A stretch of 52,213 nucleotides of DNA from Croceibacterium ferulae (GCF_003660445.1 NZ_QZVQ01000016.1:1-52213); one strand, 5' to 3'. Positions 1 to 8,505 are shown, numbered from the stretch's first letter. Notes: generated by a model not told the origin, from the sequence alone. Translations and numbers: made by a program.

Positions 1-378
1 GCCAACCTTGCGCTGAGCGACGACACCGATTTCCTGTTCTACAGTCTTAGCGACTTCAATCAGAGCGTACTGACGGACCCGGCCTCCTTTGGTCTGCCGC
101 CCCTGCGGACCGACACGACCTGCATCGCGGCAGGTGCGCAGGCAACGGGTTGTGCTGGTTTTTTCTCCTTCGACGGTGTCCACCCGACCGCGGCCGTCCA
201 AGCCGCAGGCTACCGCGACATTAAGCAGCAGTTTGGGCTTACCGCCGTCCAGGCGGGACCAGAGCCGGCGAGTGGGGCCATGATGTGCATCGGCTTCGGC
301 GTACTCGGTGCTGCCTTGCGGTACCGCCGTCGTTCGACAACGGCGATGCAGTTCCGCTCGGGTGCATTCGCAGGCTGA
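1..378 (+). CDS. C-terminal part of a PEP-CTERM GDSL/SGNH esterase
   Basis: Frame 1 is open from the window edge to TGA at 376-378 (125 residues seen; the start lies upstream). The motif FDGVHPTAAVQ at about residues 60-70 matches block V of GDSL/SGNH esterases, which supplies the catalytic Asp and His. The block I Ser would lie upstream of the window. The end carries a PEP-CTERM-like tail: PEPAS, a hydrophobic stretch of about 14 residues (MMCIGFGVLGAALR) and the basic cluster RYRRR. Oddities are Gly where most sphingomonad tails have Trp after PEPxS, and about 15 extra residues after the Arg cluster. The inferred role is a secreted, exosortase-processed lipase or esterase. The exosortase genes at 46-48 kb could act on it. 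Confidence 0.8.
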   Translation, partial: ANLALSDDTDFLFYSLSDFNQSVLTDPASFGLPPLRTDTTCIAAGAQATGCAGFFSFDGVHPTAAVQAAGYRDIKQQFGLTAVQAGPEPASGAMMCIGFGVLGAALRYRRRSTTAMQFRSGAFAG

Positions 379-722
379 ACGAATAATATCTTTCGGGTAG
401 AAACGTACGGATGCGCATGAGCGCCTTGGGCAAGGGCCTTTGTCGCTATGAACATCGTGGAGGAGGCACCGGTCCGTGAGCATAACACGCTCGAGTCCTG
501 TGGCCGCACGTACGTTTCCGACGACGCTACTTGAGGCGGCTCACCATGAGAATTTATCATACGGGTGCACGAAGGAGGATCGTTCAGCGGGCGCTCCCTG
601 CCCTCCCTACTGACCCACGCCGAAGCTCCATCCTGACAAGTCTCACAAGACTGGTCCGATATGTTTCGCAGTGATGGGGCCTCTTACGTTACATCGGAAC
701 GCAATACTCACACGCTGATCGG
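379..722. other. Intergenic, no convincing gene
   Basis: This lies between the esterase and the convergent receiver gene. Two short plus-strand ORFs exist (ATG near 439, 28 codons; ATG at 546, 42 codons), but neither has a clear ribosome binding site or a recognisable motif. No strong terminator hairpin with a T-run was seen. Confidence 0.5.
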
Positions 723-1091
723 CTATGCCAGCAGCTCCGCGATTAGACTGGCCACCTTTTCACCACGGTAAGGTTTGGGGATGAATTGACTGCGTTCCGG
801 CAAATCATCTCGGCGCACGGCGACAGCGCCGGATGTGACGATGATGACCGCGTCCGGGCGCCGATCATGCACCATGCGCGCAAGCTCGACCCCGTTGAAA
901 CGCCCTGGCATGTCGACGTCAGTGAACACGGCACTGATGTCGGGGCGTTCGTCCAGGCGAACCAGAGCATGATCTACGTTAAAGGCGTCAATGACGTCGA
1001 ACCCGGCATCCTCAAAGGTCTGCATGGCATCCATCAGGATGAGCGGCTCGTCCTCGACCACGAGTACCACGGTTTTTGTTTGTTCAGGCAT
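723..1091 (-). CDS. Single-domain response regulator (receiver only)
   Basis: A 122-residue receiver domain with no output domain. It shows the acidic pair in VVEDEPLI, the phosphoacceptor in FTDVDMPG, the conserved Thr/Ser in VTSG and the Lys in IPKPY. Such stand-alone receivers act as phosphate sinks or relays with HWE/HisKA_2 kinases in alphaproteobacteria, and a kinase of that class lies just upstream on the same strand (1323-2459). I chose the ATG at 1091. An in-frame GTG at 1109 would add six residues. Neither start has a good Shine-Dalgarno sequence, and a possible EcfG-type promoter overlaps this area. Confidence 0.88.
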   Translation of the reverse strand: MPEQTKTVVLVVEDEPLILMDAMQTFEDAGFDVIDAFNVDHALVRLDERPDISAVFTDVDMPGRFNGVELARMVHDRRPDAVIIVTSGAVAVRRDDLPERSQFIPKPYRGEKVASLIAELLA

Positions 1092-1100
1092 CAGATCAGA

Positions 1101-1124
1101 AACGAACACAACCGCTGAGGTTCC
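1101..1124 (-). promoter_or_regulatory. Possible EcfG-type (general stress) promoter
   Basis: Read on the minus strand, the sequence is GGAAC, 16 bases, then GTT preceded by C. This matches the GGAAC-N16/17-CGTT pattern recognised by alphaproteobacterial EcfG sigma factors. The spacing would start transcription within a few bases of the ATG at 1091, so a leaderless mRNA would be needed. The match is short and could be chance. Confidence 0.25.
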
Positions 1125-1322
1125 GGCGGCTTAGACAACTCTAGGCCACGCCGGCCTGAGTCGATCAGCCGGCACGCAGCTGAGGGGCAGGCGCACAGAT
1201 TATCAGGTGCGCCGGATGGCTGCTAACGTGCCGCCGCAGCCTCGGAAACGCGTTGGTTGGCATCTGTTGATGGCGATGGTGCCGGTACATCACCCTCAGG
1301 CTAATCGCCGGCTATGATGTGG

Positions 1323-2459
1323 CTAGCGCTCCACCGTCAGCAGATTAGCTGGAAGGGTCAGGGTCGCCACGGTCGCGGCTTCACGCCTGCCAAGATCGAA
1401 GCGGCCGGATTGTCCTTGTGCGAGCATTACCGCAATCCGCAGACCCAAACTGGTACTTGCTCCAAGGTCGAAGTCGGCAGGCAAGCCATATCCATCATTG
1501 TGGATCAGCACCTCAAGGCTTCCCTCCTGATCGCGCCTGACCTGCACTTCAAGGTGCCCCGCTCTGCCATCGGCAAAGCCGTGCTCGATAGCATTAGCGA
1601 CCGCTTCAGCGACAATCAGTGCCGTTGGCACGGCAGCGTCGGGTTGAAGTCGCAGGTGCTCATCGCCACTCACCTGTAAATCGACATCAGTGCGGCCACT
1701 TGCATCAACTACGCCACGACATAGCTCAGCTAAGAATGGCACCAGGGGCTGAGCCGCACCCGACGGATCGTAAAGCTGTCGGCTGATGCGCCCTACAAGG
1801 GCGAGGCGGGCACCAGCTTCGTCCAAAGCTGCTCTGGCGTCGGCGTCGGCAAGCTGACGTTTCTGCATCGTCAACAAGCCAGCTGCGACCTGCAGGTTGT
1901 TGGACACCCGGTGCTGCAGCTCGTGGAAGAGCACTTCGCGCATCTCCGCAAGCTGCCGGTTGTTTTCGCGCTCGCGAGCAAGCTGGCTGTTAGCGGCTTG
2001 CATCCAGTGAACCAGCGCCAAGTCCGTTGCGACTACAAGGACGTAGAAAGCCAGCGCAAAACCTGCTCCGTGAGTTAGCGCAAAGCCATAAGCCGGCGGA
2101 ATGAAGAAGTACCAGGCTAGCAGACCGCTCAGCAGCGCCGAAACGCAGCCCAGGCGCACACCGAAGAGGAACGATGTGACAATCACGGCCGGGAAGAACG
2201 TCACATAGGGAAAGCCGGATGGCAGCTGCGGATCGGCGACAATCCGCAGCAGCAATGCCGCAGCAACCAGACAGAGCGTTATGACTGCGCCGAGCACCGG
2301 ACGATTGCGCGCGACCGGCAGCTGCTCGATCCACCGTTTGCGCGCGGATAAGGTGTTTGTGGCAGTCGGGTCGATCATCGCGCGCGGGTTACGGTCCCCA
2401 GCAGCGTAGGTCATCAGCCCTGTTGGGGGGAGCGTCAAAGCCTTCTCGGGCTGTTGCAT
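1323..2459 (-). CDS. DUF4118-type membrane sensor kinase, HisKA_2/HWE class
   Basis: 378 residues. Four hydrophobic segments at about residues 55-74, 84-102, 104-124 and 131-153 fit a DUF4118 membrane module as in KdpD-like sensors. A short coiled linker follows, then the HisKA_2 dimerisation box HELQHRVSNNLQ with likely phospho-His 183. The ATPase domain has its N-box at EAVANAIEHGF and a glycine box near TSLGLRIAVML. The family autophosphorylates on His and passes phosphate to receivers. The neighbouring single-domain receiver 213 bp downstream is the obvious partner. ATGs at residues 16 and 28 are alternative starts. The ligand is unknown. Confidence 0.88.
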   Translation of the reverse strand: MQQPEKALTLPPTGLMTYAAGDRNPRAMIDPTATNTLSARKRWIEQLPVARNRPVLGAVITLCLVAAALLLRIVADPQLPSGFPYVTFFPAVIVTSFLFGVRLGCVSALLSGLLAWYFFIPPAYGFALTHGAGFALAFYVLVVATDLALVHWMQAANSQLARERENNRQLAEMREVLFHELQHRVSNNLQVAAGLLTMQKRQLADADARAALDEAGARLALVGRISRQLYDPSGAAQPLVPFLAELCRGVVDASGRTDVDLQVSGDEHLRLQPDAAVPTALIVAEAVANAIEHGFADGRAGHLEVQVRRDQEGSLEVLIHNDGYGLPADFDLGASTSLGLRIAVMLAQGQSGRFDLGRREAATVATLTLPANLLTVER

Positions 2460-2581
2460 ATATGCTGATCTTCATCCCGCTCCAGGGTCCACCCCATCAA
2501 TGCAAGGAGCGTTGCCAACCTAATCTTCAGACGCCCCACTGTTATGATGCTTGTGGCTGGTAGGTCAACGGACGCTAAGCT

Positions 2582-2764
2582 TTAGAATACTACATCACGG
2601 CCGAGCGCTACCGCGTCAGCTGTTTTGTTGAGCGACCCGGCGGCGAAAGACAGATCGGTTTTACGGCCATTTGGCAGTGCTTGATGAACTTCGATCCAGG
2701 CACCGCAGGCATCGCCAGATCGATCATCGATAACGCTTCGAAGCTCTAAGATAATCGTATCCAT
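2582..2764 (-). CDS. Small hypothetical protein (60 aa)
   Basis: ATG at 2764, stop at 2582. The product starts MDTIILELRSVIDD and has an amphipathic composition without signal peptide or membrane segment. I recognise no family. It lies about 120 bp upstream of the kinase and reads in the same direction. The ribosome binding site is weak (G-rich stretch before the ATG). It could be a chance ORF. Confidence 0.35.
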   Translation of the reverse strand: MDTIILELRSVIDDRSGDACGAWIEVHQALPNGRKTDLSFAAGSLNKTADAVALGRDVVF

Positions 2765-3012
2765 AGCCGCCAACCCGATCGTGATAGCTGGGTCAAACTA
2801 GAACGCAGAGGTTAACAGCTGGTTGTAGGTCAGATCGCAACAAACCTAAGCGCAGCCGATCTTCGAGCGTCATCTTCGAGTGACCGACACCCGTTAGCCG
2901 TAATTCGTGGGAACATGCACGCAATACAATCAAAGTCGATAATCTCTAGGCAACCAGACCGGATCCGGCGGTCAATCTTGCCTCGGTTCGCGTGAGAGCT
3001 GGTTGCGGCGCT

Positions 3013-3633
3013 TCAGATGGCGTCCTCCTGCAATCTGCGGGCGATCTTTGCGAGGAGCGTGCGGCTGCAGCCAGTGGCGTTCATGATCTCCCTCCAGGTC
3101 TGACCGTCGCGCAAGGACCGCGCGATCGCGGCGTTGCGGTCGACGTTCTCCCGACGCCCTTTATAGAGGCCGGCAGTCTTGGCGCGTTGAACGCCCTCCC
3201 CCTGCCGACGCCGACGATCATCGTAATCCTTGCGGGCGACTGCGGCGAGGACATCGAGCATCATGCTGTTCACAGCTGTGAACATGCGGGCGGTGAACTC
3301 GTCCGGCGGCGTGACCAGGTTCCAGGATGTCGGCAGATCTAGTGAGACAACACGGATCTGGCGGGTCTCGATCTCTGCGCGGAGCTTCGCCCAGTCGCCA
3401 GAACCGAGGCGGGACAAGCGATCAATCTGTTCGACAAGCAACACATCGCCCGGCCCGCAATCATCAAGCAGCCGAAACAGCTCTGGACGGGCAAGGCGGC
3501 TGCCGCTCTCATTCTCGATATAGCGGGCTGCTATCCGAAAGCCGTGCGCCGCGGCGAAAGCATCAAGAGCGGAGCGGGTGCGAGTTGCGTCCTGTTCGGC
3601 AGTTGAAGCACGCAGATAAGCTCGGACGAACAC
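3013..3633 (-). CDS. Serine recombinase (resolvase/invertase family)
   Basis: 206 residues starting at GTG 3633, preceded by AAGGA with 6-base spacing. The N-terminal catalytic domain has nucleophile Ser10 in YLRASTAEQ and the conserved arginine motif VEQIDRLSRL. The long E helix follows, then a C-terminal HTH (TWREIMNATGCSRTLLAKI) for site recognition. The length is normal for the small resolvase class. No cointegrate transposase or plasmid partition gene is nearby, so it is isolated, probably the remains of a mobile element or a stand-alone inversion/resolution system. A candidate crossover site lies just upstream (3714-3742). Confidence 0.92.
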   Translation of the reverse strand: MFVRAYLRASTAEQDATRTRSALDAFAAAHGFRIAARYIENESGSRLARPELFRLLDDCGPGDVLLVEQIDRLSRLGSGDWAKLRAEIETRQIRVVSLDLPTSWNLVTPPDEFTARMFTAVNSMMLDVLAAVARKDYDDRRRRQGEGVQRAKTAGLYKGRRENVDRNAAIARSLRDGQTWREIMNATGCSRTLLAKIARRLQEDAI

Positions 3634-4036
3634 TTACGGTCCTTTTTAGATGGTCCGTTTCGGTTTAGTCCGTTTTGAATCGCTTTGGGACGGAAAAGAG
3701 ACCGCTTTGTACCCGGTCTTCTAAAGGTATACCCTAAAGACACCGCTCAGAAGGCGTTCCGCGCAACCACAAAATTTCGAATGAGAGCGACCCCCTGGCG
3801 CCTCACAATGTTCAGCGGATTCAGTGCGAACAAAGCTACTGAGTTTTCGCCGACTTCCTCCGCCCGCGGATGAGGGCTGGACTGCCCGGGACATCTCTCA
3901 AGTGCACTTCTGGTCCGGACCATTCAGAGGAAATAAAGCGGGCTAAGTGCTTACCGGGCATCGCTTTCCTGCTTCTGTTGTTTTAGGGGCTGCCGGAGGA
4001 CGGAAAAGCGTGCGTTCCTCGGGCGGGTGAAGTTTG
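3634..4036. other. Intergenic with possible recombinase crossover site
   Basis: The stretch between the divergent recombinase and kinase genes holds two copies of GTCCGTTT near 3650-3680 and the palindrome GGTATACC near 3727 inside imperfect arms (about 3714-3742). The rest shows no gene. Confidence 0.3.
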
Positions 4037-5818
4037 ATGCAAGATAGCGATCTCCACCGCCGCGCAACATCTGCAAGTGCGAGTGCCCTGCAGCCAGTGC
4101 TCGATTCTGCCCTGGATGCTGTCGTAATTATGCGGGCTGACGGTGTGGTAGCGGACTGGAACACCGCCGCAGAAGCAACATTTGGTTGGTCTCGCGAGGA
4201 AGCAGTGGGTCACCCCATGACGGACCTGATCGTCCCGCCGCGTTATCGCACAGCCCACATCGAAGGAGTGCAGCGATACCTGGAGACTGGCACGGGCCCG
4301 GTGCTCGGCCGTCGCATCGAAATAGCTGCACTCCACAAGGCGGGCCACGAGTGCTCAGTGGAGTTGTCGATCTCTCCAGTCACGATGGACGGAGAGACAT
4401 ACTTCCTTGGATTTCTGCGCGACATCACTGAGCGAAAGCAATCTGAGCAAAGCCTCCGTGAAAGCGAGGCCCACTTTCAGATCATCGCGGACAGCTCTCC
4501 CGCCCTCATGTGGCAGGCGAACGAAAGCGGCGAACTCGTCTTCGTCAACAAACGTCACGAAGATGTTTTCGGCTGCGAAGTGGAGACGCTGCATAGCTTT
4601 GGTTGGCGCCGCGTTGTCCATCCAGACGATGTAGATGCGTTTCACTCTGAGCTCATGCGGGCGCTCGCCGCTAGAGAGTCCTTTAAGGCCGAGGCGCGCT
4701 TCATATCGGCTTCCGGCGCATTGCTGTGGCTACACTGCGAGGGGAAGCCGCGGTTCCAGGAGGATGGCGCGCTTGCAGGATACGTAGGAGTGAGTTTTGA
4801 CGTCACCGAGGAAAAATCGGCGCTTGGCGCTTTGGCGGAAACTCAGCGCAGGCTCAATGCTGTCCTGAACAATGCGTCGGTCGCGATTTTTCTCATGGAT
4901 GCAAACCAGCACTGTGTTTACATGAATGCCGCAGCGGAACGCCTGACGGGCTTTAGTTTGCACGAGACGCAGGGCCGTCCCCTTCACGACGTCATTCATC
5001 ATACGCGTCCGGACGGCAGCCACTTTCCACTTCACGAATGTGCGATTGATCGTGCCTTTCCTCAGAACAACAACCAGCAAGGGGAGGAGGTGTTCGTTCA
5101 CAAGGATGGCCGCTTCTACCCGGTCGCCTTCACCGCAAGCCCCGTGCGGGATGAAGGATCGAAAACCGTCGGTACGATCATCGAGGTACAGGACATCTCC
5201 GAGCGTAAGCGAGCGGAGGAGCACCAGCGGCTGCTTGTCGATGAGCTGAACCACAGGGTTAAGAACACGCTTGCCATCATCCAAAGCATTGCTCAGCAGA
5301 CGTTCAAAGGGGAAGTTGCCACCGCAGAGGCCCGTGCTGCTTTCGAAGGACGCTTGGCTGCGCTCGCAGGCGCGCACAACCTGCTGACGGAGCAAAGATG
5401 GGAGTCAGTCTCTATTGTGGCCCTGGTGAAGGACGCGCTGAAGCCGTTCCGAGCCGGGACTGGCCGCTGGGCAATAGATGGCACTGACTTTCAGATCGCA
5501 CCGAAGACTGCGGTGACCTTAACCCTTGCCATGAACGAGCTGGCGACCAATGCAGCGAAGTATGGTGCCCTCACGTCGCCAGAGGGGCGCGTGGAGGTAT
5601 CGTGGAAAATACAACCAATCGGCGCCGAGCAGCGCTTACGCCTGTATTGGATCGAGCGCGGTGGTCCGAAGGTAACACCGCCGTCACGACATGGATTCGG
5701 TACGCGCATGCTTCAGCGGGCGCTTGCAAGTGAACTTGGAGGTAAAGTCAGGCTGGACTTTCGCGCAGAAGGATTGATCTGCGACGTCGATGCGCCCCTT
5801 CCAGGCTTGATCGCGTGA
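4037..5818 (+). CDS. PAS-PAS-PAS HWE-family sensor histidine kinase
   Basis: 593 residues from ATG 4037; a TTG three bases upstream is less likely. There is no membrane segment, so it is a cytoplasmic sensor. Three PAS domains lie at about 18-135, 145-262 and 270-392, each ending in a PAC-like motif (LRDITERKQ, SFDVTEEK, VQDISERKR). The HWE kinase core follows: VDELNHRVKNTLAIIQ with the phospho-His, the N-box AMNELATNAAKYG and the diagnostic W-x-E in YWIERGGP, then the G-box HGFGTRML. The family phosphorylates single-domain or PhyR-type receivers. The stop overlaps the start of the receiver at 5815, so the two are translationally coupled and almost certainly a cognate pair. Confidence 0.92.
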   Translation: MQDSDLHRRATSASASALQPVLDSALDAVVIMRADGVVADWNTAAEATFGWSREEAVGHPMTDLIVPPRYRTAHIEGVQRYLETGTGPVLGRRIEIAALHKAGHECSVELSISPVTMDGETYFLGFLRDITERKQSEQSLRESEAHFQIIADSSPALMWQANESGELVFVNKRHEDVFGCEVETLHSFGWRRVVHPDDVDAFHSELMRALAARESFKAEARFISASGALLWLHCEGKPRFQEDGALAGYVGVSFDVTEEKSALGALAETQRRLNAVLNNASVAIFLMDANQHCVYMNAAAERLTGFSLHETQGRPLHDVIHHTRPDGSHFPLHECAIDRAFPQNNNQQGEEVFVHKDGRFYPVAFTASPVRDEGSKTVGTIIEVQDISERKRAEEHQRLLVDELNHRVKNTLAIIQSIAQQTFKGEVATAEARAAFEGRLAALAGAHNLLTEQRWESVSIVALVKDALKPFRAGTGRWAIDGTDFQIAPKTAVTLTLAMNELATNAAKYGALTSPEGRVEVSWKIQPIGAEQRLRLYWIERGGPKVTPPSRHGFGTRMLQRALASELGGKVRLDFRAEGLICDVDAPLPGLIA

Positions 5819-6180
5819 GCGTTCTTACCGGCATGCGCGTCCTTATCGTCGAAGACGAGCCGCTTATCGCGATGACGTTGGAGGACATCCTCATTGATCT
5901 TGGCTGCGTTGTTGTCGGGCTCGCGAGCCGGCTGAATGAGGCGTTGGATCTCGTCCGGCGCTTGGAGGTCGACGCCGCGATCTTGGATGTGAACATACAT
6001 GGGGAAAAAAGCTTCCCAGTCGCGAGTGCGCTACAGCAGCGCGGCGCGCGCTATGTCTTCGCCACGGGATATGGGCTCCAGGGAGTGGGAAAGGGCTTCA
6101 GTAACGTGCCCGTGCTGCAGAAGCCGTACAGCCAGGCACAGATAGCCGCCGCTTTAGAGGCGTTGGCTAACGCGCGGTAG
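5815..6180 (+). CDS. Single-domain response regulator, partner of the HWE kinase
   Basis: 121 residues from GTG 5815, overlapping the kinase stop by four bases (GTGA). The receiver motifs are VLIVEDEPLI, the phosphoacceptor in AILDVNIHG, the Thr in FATGYG and the Lys in LQKPYS. There is no output domain. The overlap implies coupled synthesis with the kinase. It fits the common alphaproteobacterial pairing of a soluble PAS-HWE kinase with a lone receiver that modulates the general stress response. The downstream target cannot be read from the sequence. Confidence 0.9.
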   Translation: MSVLTGMRVLIVEDEPLIAMTLEDILIDLGCVVVGLASRLNEALDLVRRLEVDAAILDVNIHGEKSFPVASALQQRGARYVFATGYGLQGVGKGFSNVPVLQKPYSQAQIAAALEALANAR

Positions 6181-6473
6181 TTTCCCCTCGAACGCCGGGA
6201 GGGTGTCACCAAATCGTAAGAGCGCTTAGGAAAACCGGCCCAGCGAAAAGCTGCTCGACCCGGCGACAGCCTTCAGGTGAGTGCCAGAAGGCACTGTAAG
6301 TCGGGCTTGGGGCGGAAGCCGATCGGGGCAGGTCTTGGCCAGGAACTGGGCGAAGCCGCACTTCGGCTTTCAGACGAGCGTCGCCCTGCTCAGCATGGCT
6401 GAAAGTGGGTGGATTCCTGCCCGACCGCTTTTGAGCGTTTGAGGGCCACAGCTGCCGTTCATCGCAGCCTCCC

Positions 6474-6560
6474 AAGGGCAGCACGCATGGCTTCCCGCTG
6501 CTCCAGAAGCCCTACTCGGCGGACGCTTCATCCATGGTCCTGCGCCAAGCAATCAGGTAG
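6474..6560 (+). pseudogene. C-terminal remnant of a second receiver gene
   Basis: In the frame ending at TAG 6558-6560 the last 24 or so codons read GFPLLQKPYSADASSMVLRQ and on to the stop. This is the end of a receiver domain, with the conserved Lys-Pro and following helix, and resembles LQKPYSQAQIAAAL in the intact gene at 5815-6180. Upstream the frame soon loses similarity and meets a stop at 6432. The sequence from 6181 to about 6470 is non-coding filler. I infer a decayed duplicate receiver. Confidence 0.55.
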
Positions 6561-6561
6561 G

Positions 6562-6708
6562 GTGATCGAATGGGACGAGCGCGTGCTGGAGCGCGACGAG
6601 ACCGGCGCGCCCGTCACCCGCTGGGACAGCGAGACGATGAAACCCGTCACCGGCAAACCGGTGCCTGAGAGCGGCAATCTCGGAAACCTCCCCCCCTCCA
6701 GGCATTAG
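6562..6708 (+). CDS. Short hypothetical or truncated ORF (48 aa)
   Basis: GTG 6562 to TAG 6708. The charged product contains RWDSETMKPVTGKPVPES and has protein-like codon use, GC-rich like the operon that follows 25 bases later. It has no recognisable domain. The receiver remnant ends two bases upstream, so this may be the tail of a longer gene whose start was lost at the same rearrangement. Confidence 0.35.
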   Translation: MIEWDERVLERDETGAPVTRWDSETMKPVTGKPVPESGNLGNLPPSRH

Positions 6709-6732
6709 TTCTGCAAACAGGAGGAGCAGCAG

Positions 6733-7284
6733 GTGCCGCAAGGAGAGCACGAACAGCAGGGCCATCAGCACGACGGAGGCGGCATGTACTGGCGCTTCCT
6801 GGCGATGATCGCGACCTCCACGGTGGTGATGTTTGTTCTGATGTACCTCAACACCTACTCGATCGACCACGTGTTCTGGAGCGAGACGCGCTTCTGGATG
6901 GCGTTCGTCATGGGCGCGTGCATGATGGCGATCATGCTGCTGTTCATGTGGGGCATGTACCAGAACCGCACCAAGAACCTCGTCATTCTGGGTGTAGCGG
7001 CCTTCGTTTTTGCGCTGGCGCTGTGGCTGGTGCGCAGCCAGACCACAGTGACCGACGCCGAATACATGAAGGCGATGATCCCGCACCACTCGATCGCCAT
7101 CATGACCAGCGAACGTGCCCACATCCGCGATCCGCGCGTGCGCGAGCTGGCGCGCGACATCATCCTCGCCCAGCGTCGCGAGATCGCCGAGATGAAGTAC
7201 CTGATCGCCGATATCGAGGCGAACGGCTTGCCCACCGCGGAGCGGATGCCCCGGCCAGCCGATGCGCCGGAGGACGGGCGGTGA
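6733..7284 (+). CDS. DUF305 membrane protein
   Basis: 183 residues from GTG 6733 with a strong AGGAGG eight bases upstream. After a His-rich N-terminus (HEQQGHQHD), three membrane segments lie at about 18-40, 55-76 and 82-101. The DUF305 domain follows with MIPHHSIAI (His118-His119) and later helices with acidic and Met residues. DUF305 proteins are often found with copper or other metal handling genes, and the His and Met pattern fits metal binding; the reaction is not established. The stop overlaps the next start (GTGA), so this is the first gene of a tight three-gene operon with a lipoprotein and a cytochrome c. Confidence 0.88.
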   Translation: MPQGEHEQQGHQHDGGGMYWRFLAMIATSTVVMFVLMYLNTYSIDHVFWSETRFWMAFVMGACMMAIMLLFMWGMYQNRTKNLVILGVAAFVFALALWLVRSQTTVTDAEYMKAMIPHHSIAIMTSERAHIRDPRVRELARDIILAQRREIAEMKYLIADIEANGLPTAERMPRPADAPEDGR

Positions 7285-7790
7285 GGCGCCTGTTGGTCCT
7301 CGCTTGCGCCCCCGTTGCGTTGGCAATGCTCCCCGGGTGCAACTCGAACATCGCGCCAGGCAATGACCGCGAGGCGCAGATCGATGCAGCGCCCACTCCC
7401 GCCCCGGTCATGGGCGCGGCGGAGGCGCTGTCCGGCATCGCGATCGAGGCCGTGCAGCCGGAGACGATGACCGATGCCGACATCGCCGCCCTGGGCGGGC
7501 TGGAGGGGCGCTGCGCCATCCGCCTGACCGAGGTGAGCGAACCGTCCTTCCTCTACCGGCCGCGCGGGTCAGGCGCGATCAAGCTCAATGGCAAGCTGAT
7601 TGAGCTGTCGGCGGCGGGCGGGCGGCGCTTCGTCGACGGTGGTCTCAACGTCCAGTTGCGGCCGGTGGAGGGCGAGGGCAATGCCGGGCTGCCCGAGCAC
7701 GAGATGATCGTGATGCTTCCCGGCGCGCAGGACGAACTTGGCTTTCGCGGCTATCGCCAATGCATCGGTACGGCGGAGGAGGGCGAATGA
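7281..7790 (+). CDS. Predicted lipoprotein in the DUF305 operon
   Basis: 169 residues from GTG 7281, overlapping the upstream stop by four bases. The N-terminus is a lipoprotein signal: two Arg, a hydrophobic core, then MLPGC with the acylated Cys at about residue 19. The mature part has a Pro/Ala-rich linker and then a compact domain with two Cys (RCAIRL near residue 75 and YRQCIG near the end) that could form a disulfide. I do not recognise the family by motif. Its place between a DUF305 protein and a membrane cytochrome c suggests a periplasmic role in metal or redox handling. Confidence 0.8.
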   Translation: MRRLLVLACAPVALAMLPGCNSNIAPGNDREAQIDAAPTPAPVMGAAEALSGIAIEAVQPETMTDADIAALGGLEGRCAIRLTEVSEPSFLYRPRGSGAIKLNGKLIELSAAGGRRFVDGGLNVQLRPVEGEGNAGLPEHEMIVMLPGAQDELGFRGYRQCIGTAEEGE

Positions 7791-8302
7791 CGATCGACTG
7801 GAAGAGCCTTCTTCTGGGCGCGCTCGGCATGCTAGCGCTGCTCATCCTGATCGCGCTGCTGGTGATCTTGACGGGGGGCTACAATGTCGCGGCCACGAAC
7901 CGACACAACCCGATCACCGCCTGGGCGCTCGATACCACCTTCCGCAACTCGGTGCAGGGGCACGGAGGCGACATCGCCGCGCCCGAACTCACCCCGGCGA
8001 TGGTCGCCGCGGGCGCGGGCGGGTACAAGGCGATGTGCGCGCATTGCCACGGCGGCGTGGGCGAGGGCCGCGCCGAATGGGCCGAAGGCATGCGCCCAAA
8101 GCCGCCCGCTCTGGCCAGAGCGGCCGACGAGTGGAGCGACACCGAGGTCTTCTGGCTCGTCAAGCATGGCGCGAAGATGACCGGCATGCCCGCCTTCGGC
8201 GGCACGCACGATGACGAGACGCTGTGGAACATAGCCGCCTTCGTGAAGGCGCTGCCGGACATGCCGGCCTCACAATACGCCGCCTATCCATCAGGGCACT
8301 GA
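7787..8302 (+). CDS. Membrane-anchored cytochrome c
   Basis: 171 residues from ATG 7787, overlapping the upstream stop (ATGA). One N-terminal membrane anchor at about 8-30 is followed by a periplasmic domain with the haem-binding CAHCH at 84-88. A later MTGMPAFGG supplies the likely axial Met (about 134). This is a class I cytochrome c fold of normal size. It would carry electrons on the periplasmic face. As the last gene of the DUF305/lipoprotein operon it may couple metal oxidation to the respiratory chain; that link is inference. Confidence 0.88.
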   Translation: MTIDWKSLLLGALGMLALLILIALLVILTGGYNVAATNRHNPITAWALDTTFRNSVQGHGGDIAAPELTPAMVAAGAGGYKAMCAHCHGGVGEGRAEWAEGMRPKPPALARAADEWSDTEVFWLVKHGAKMTGMPAFGGTHDDETLWNIAAFVKALPDMPASQYAAYPSGH

Positions 8303-8505
8303 AAGGAGACTGGCGGAGAGGCCGGCCATCCGCACGCTGGAGGGTCGGCGGCCGAGGACTGACCGGCTTCCGCTTTCGGTTCGTCAGGAAGATGTGTTTG
8401 CCGACGCTAAGGCACAGCGCTGCTTCAGTTCGCCGCTATCCTCGTGCGAGCCTAGCTCGATCATTCACCGAGCACAGCGTAGCAGTCCAACATTCGCCAA
8501 CGACG

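Noticed and set aside
6553-7326. Minus-strand frame of 257 codons
   Set aside because: Antisense to the DUF305 gene, which has a strong ribosome binding site and clear membrane and His motifs; the antisense product is His/Arg-rich noise.
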